Assembly: GCA_945906975.1 (NCBI GenBank)
Contig: CAMDRY010000256.1
Span: forward strand, 1-5,095
Source of the DNA: Bordetella parapertussis
Lineage (GTDB): Bacteria > Pseudomonadota > Gammaproteobacteria > Burkholderiales > SG8-39
Direction: 5' to 3'
Length of the DNA stretch: 5,095 nt
The position numbers were made by a program, and so were the translations under genes. Positions 4,900 to 5,095 of the stretch are shown here, piece after piece; positions within the stretch are counted from its first letter, which is position 1, and each line of letters begins with the position of its first letter. The notes under the pieces were generated by a model that did no database searches, was not told the DNA's origin, and saw only the letters and a list, made by a program, of their open reading frames with translations.

Positions 4900-5095
4900 T
4901 CAGTTGAATTTTGAAAAATCCGGCGCGCGCTTTTCAAAAAATGCCGCGAACGCCTCTTTCGCCTCGGGCGAGGACAGCAGCGTGCCAAAGTGCGCGCTCT
5001 CGGTGGCCATCGCCTGTTCCACCGTTTTCATGTGTTGTGCCTTCATCAACTGCTTGGTCAGGCGCAGTGACGCGGGTGGTTTGGCGGCGAGTTTT
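4900..5095 (-). CDS. Enoyl-CoA hydratase/isomerase family protein, C-terminal part
   Basis: The last 64 residues of a minus-strand gene whose start lies beyond the window. The segment has the typical crotonase-family C-terminus. PPASLRLTKQLMKA matches the helix written P-x-A-x-x-x-T-K in many members. TVEQAMATESAHFGTLLSSP is followed by the hallmark ending EAKEAFAAFFEKRAPDFSKFN, in which the SPEAxEAxxAFxEKRxPDF pattern is nearly complete. Such enzymes hydrate or isomerise enoyl-CoA esters in fatty-acid or aromatic degradation in the cytoplasm. The catalytic glutamates and oxyanion-hole residues lie in the missing part, so the exact reaction cannot be judged. The TGA is at 4900-4902. It converges with the acetyltransferase gene across 282 bp. 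Confidence 0.85.
   Translation of the reverse strand, partial: KLAAKPPASLRLTKQLMKAQHMKTVEQAMATESAHFGTLLSSPEAKEAFAAFFEKRAPDFSKFN

Noticed and set aside
4746..4988. 80-codon minus-strand ORF covering the end of the enoyl-CoA hydratase gene
   Set aside because: It overlaps the well-supported crotonase-family C-terminus in a different frame and has an arginine-rich composition without a domain.
1..5095. Insertion sequence, prophage or defence island
   Set aside because: I see no transposase, integrase, terminal inverted repeats with target duplication, nuclease or toxin-antitoxin pair.

Overview
The window is GC-rich, gene-dense chromosomal DNA of a proteobacterium. The DUF1223 family, strong third-position G/C, TATAAT-type promoters and 1-8 nt gene spacings fit a beta- or gammaproteobacterium, with beta favoured. 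I cannot place the genus. I see no transposase, phage gene, CRISPR array, tRNA or rRNA.

Layout. (1) 26-814, minus strand: a secreted thioredoxin-fold DUF1223 protein. (2) 815-1167: a divergent intergenic region. Immediately upstream of the DUF1223 ribosome binding site it holds an array of ten 13-bp tandem repeats (826-955). Beyond that lie dyad symmetries and a plausible promoter for the next gene. (3) 1168-2346, plus strand: a 12-helix MFS transporter. (4) 2359-4617, plus strand: a compact gene cluster that begins with a perfect TATAAT. It encodes a 59-residue two-helix membrane peptide, a possible 18-codon coupling ORF, a YhbW-like flavin-dependent LLM oxidoreductase, a 120-residue two-helix membrane protein and a GNAT acetyltransferase. 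The joints are TGATG, GTGA, an 8-nt gap and ATGA, so the cluster is very probably one transcript with coupled translation. (5) 4618-4899: an intergenic stretch with competing hairpins and a short hexanucleotide-like repeat. (6) 4900-5095, minus strand: the C-terminal end of an enoyl-CoA hydratase/isomerase-family protein that runs off the window.

How the genes may work together. The four proteins of the plus-strand cluster are held together by overlap rather than by any pathway I can name. A flavin-dependent oxidoreductase and an acetyltransferase, each next to a small two-helix membrane protein, could form a membrane-associated small-molecule modification or detoxification unit. That is inference. 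The MFS gene lies upstream in the same direction, but the TATAAT after its stop suggests the cluster has its own promoter. The most unusual features are the 13-bp array, whose unit resembles the adjacent ribosome binding site, and the mini-ORF that overlaps the genes on both sides.
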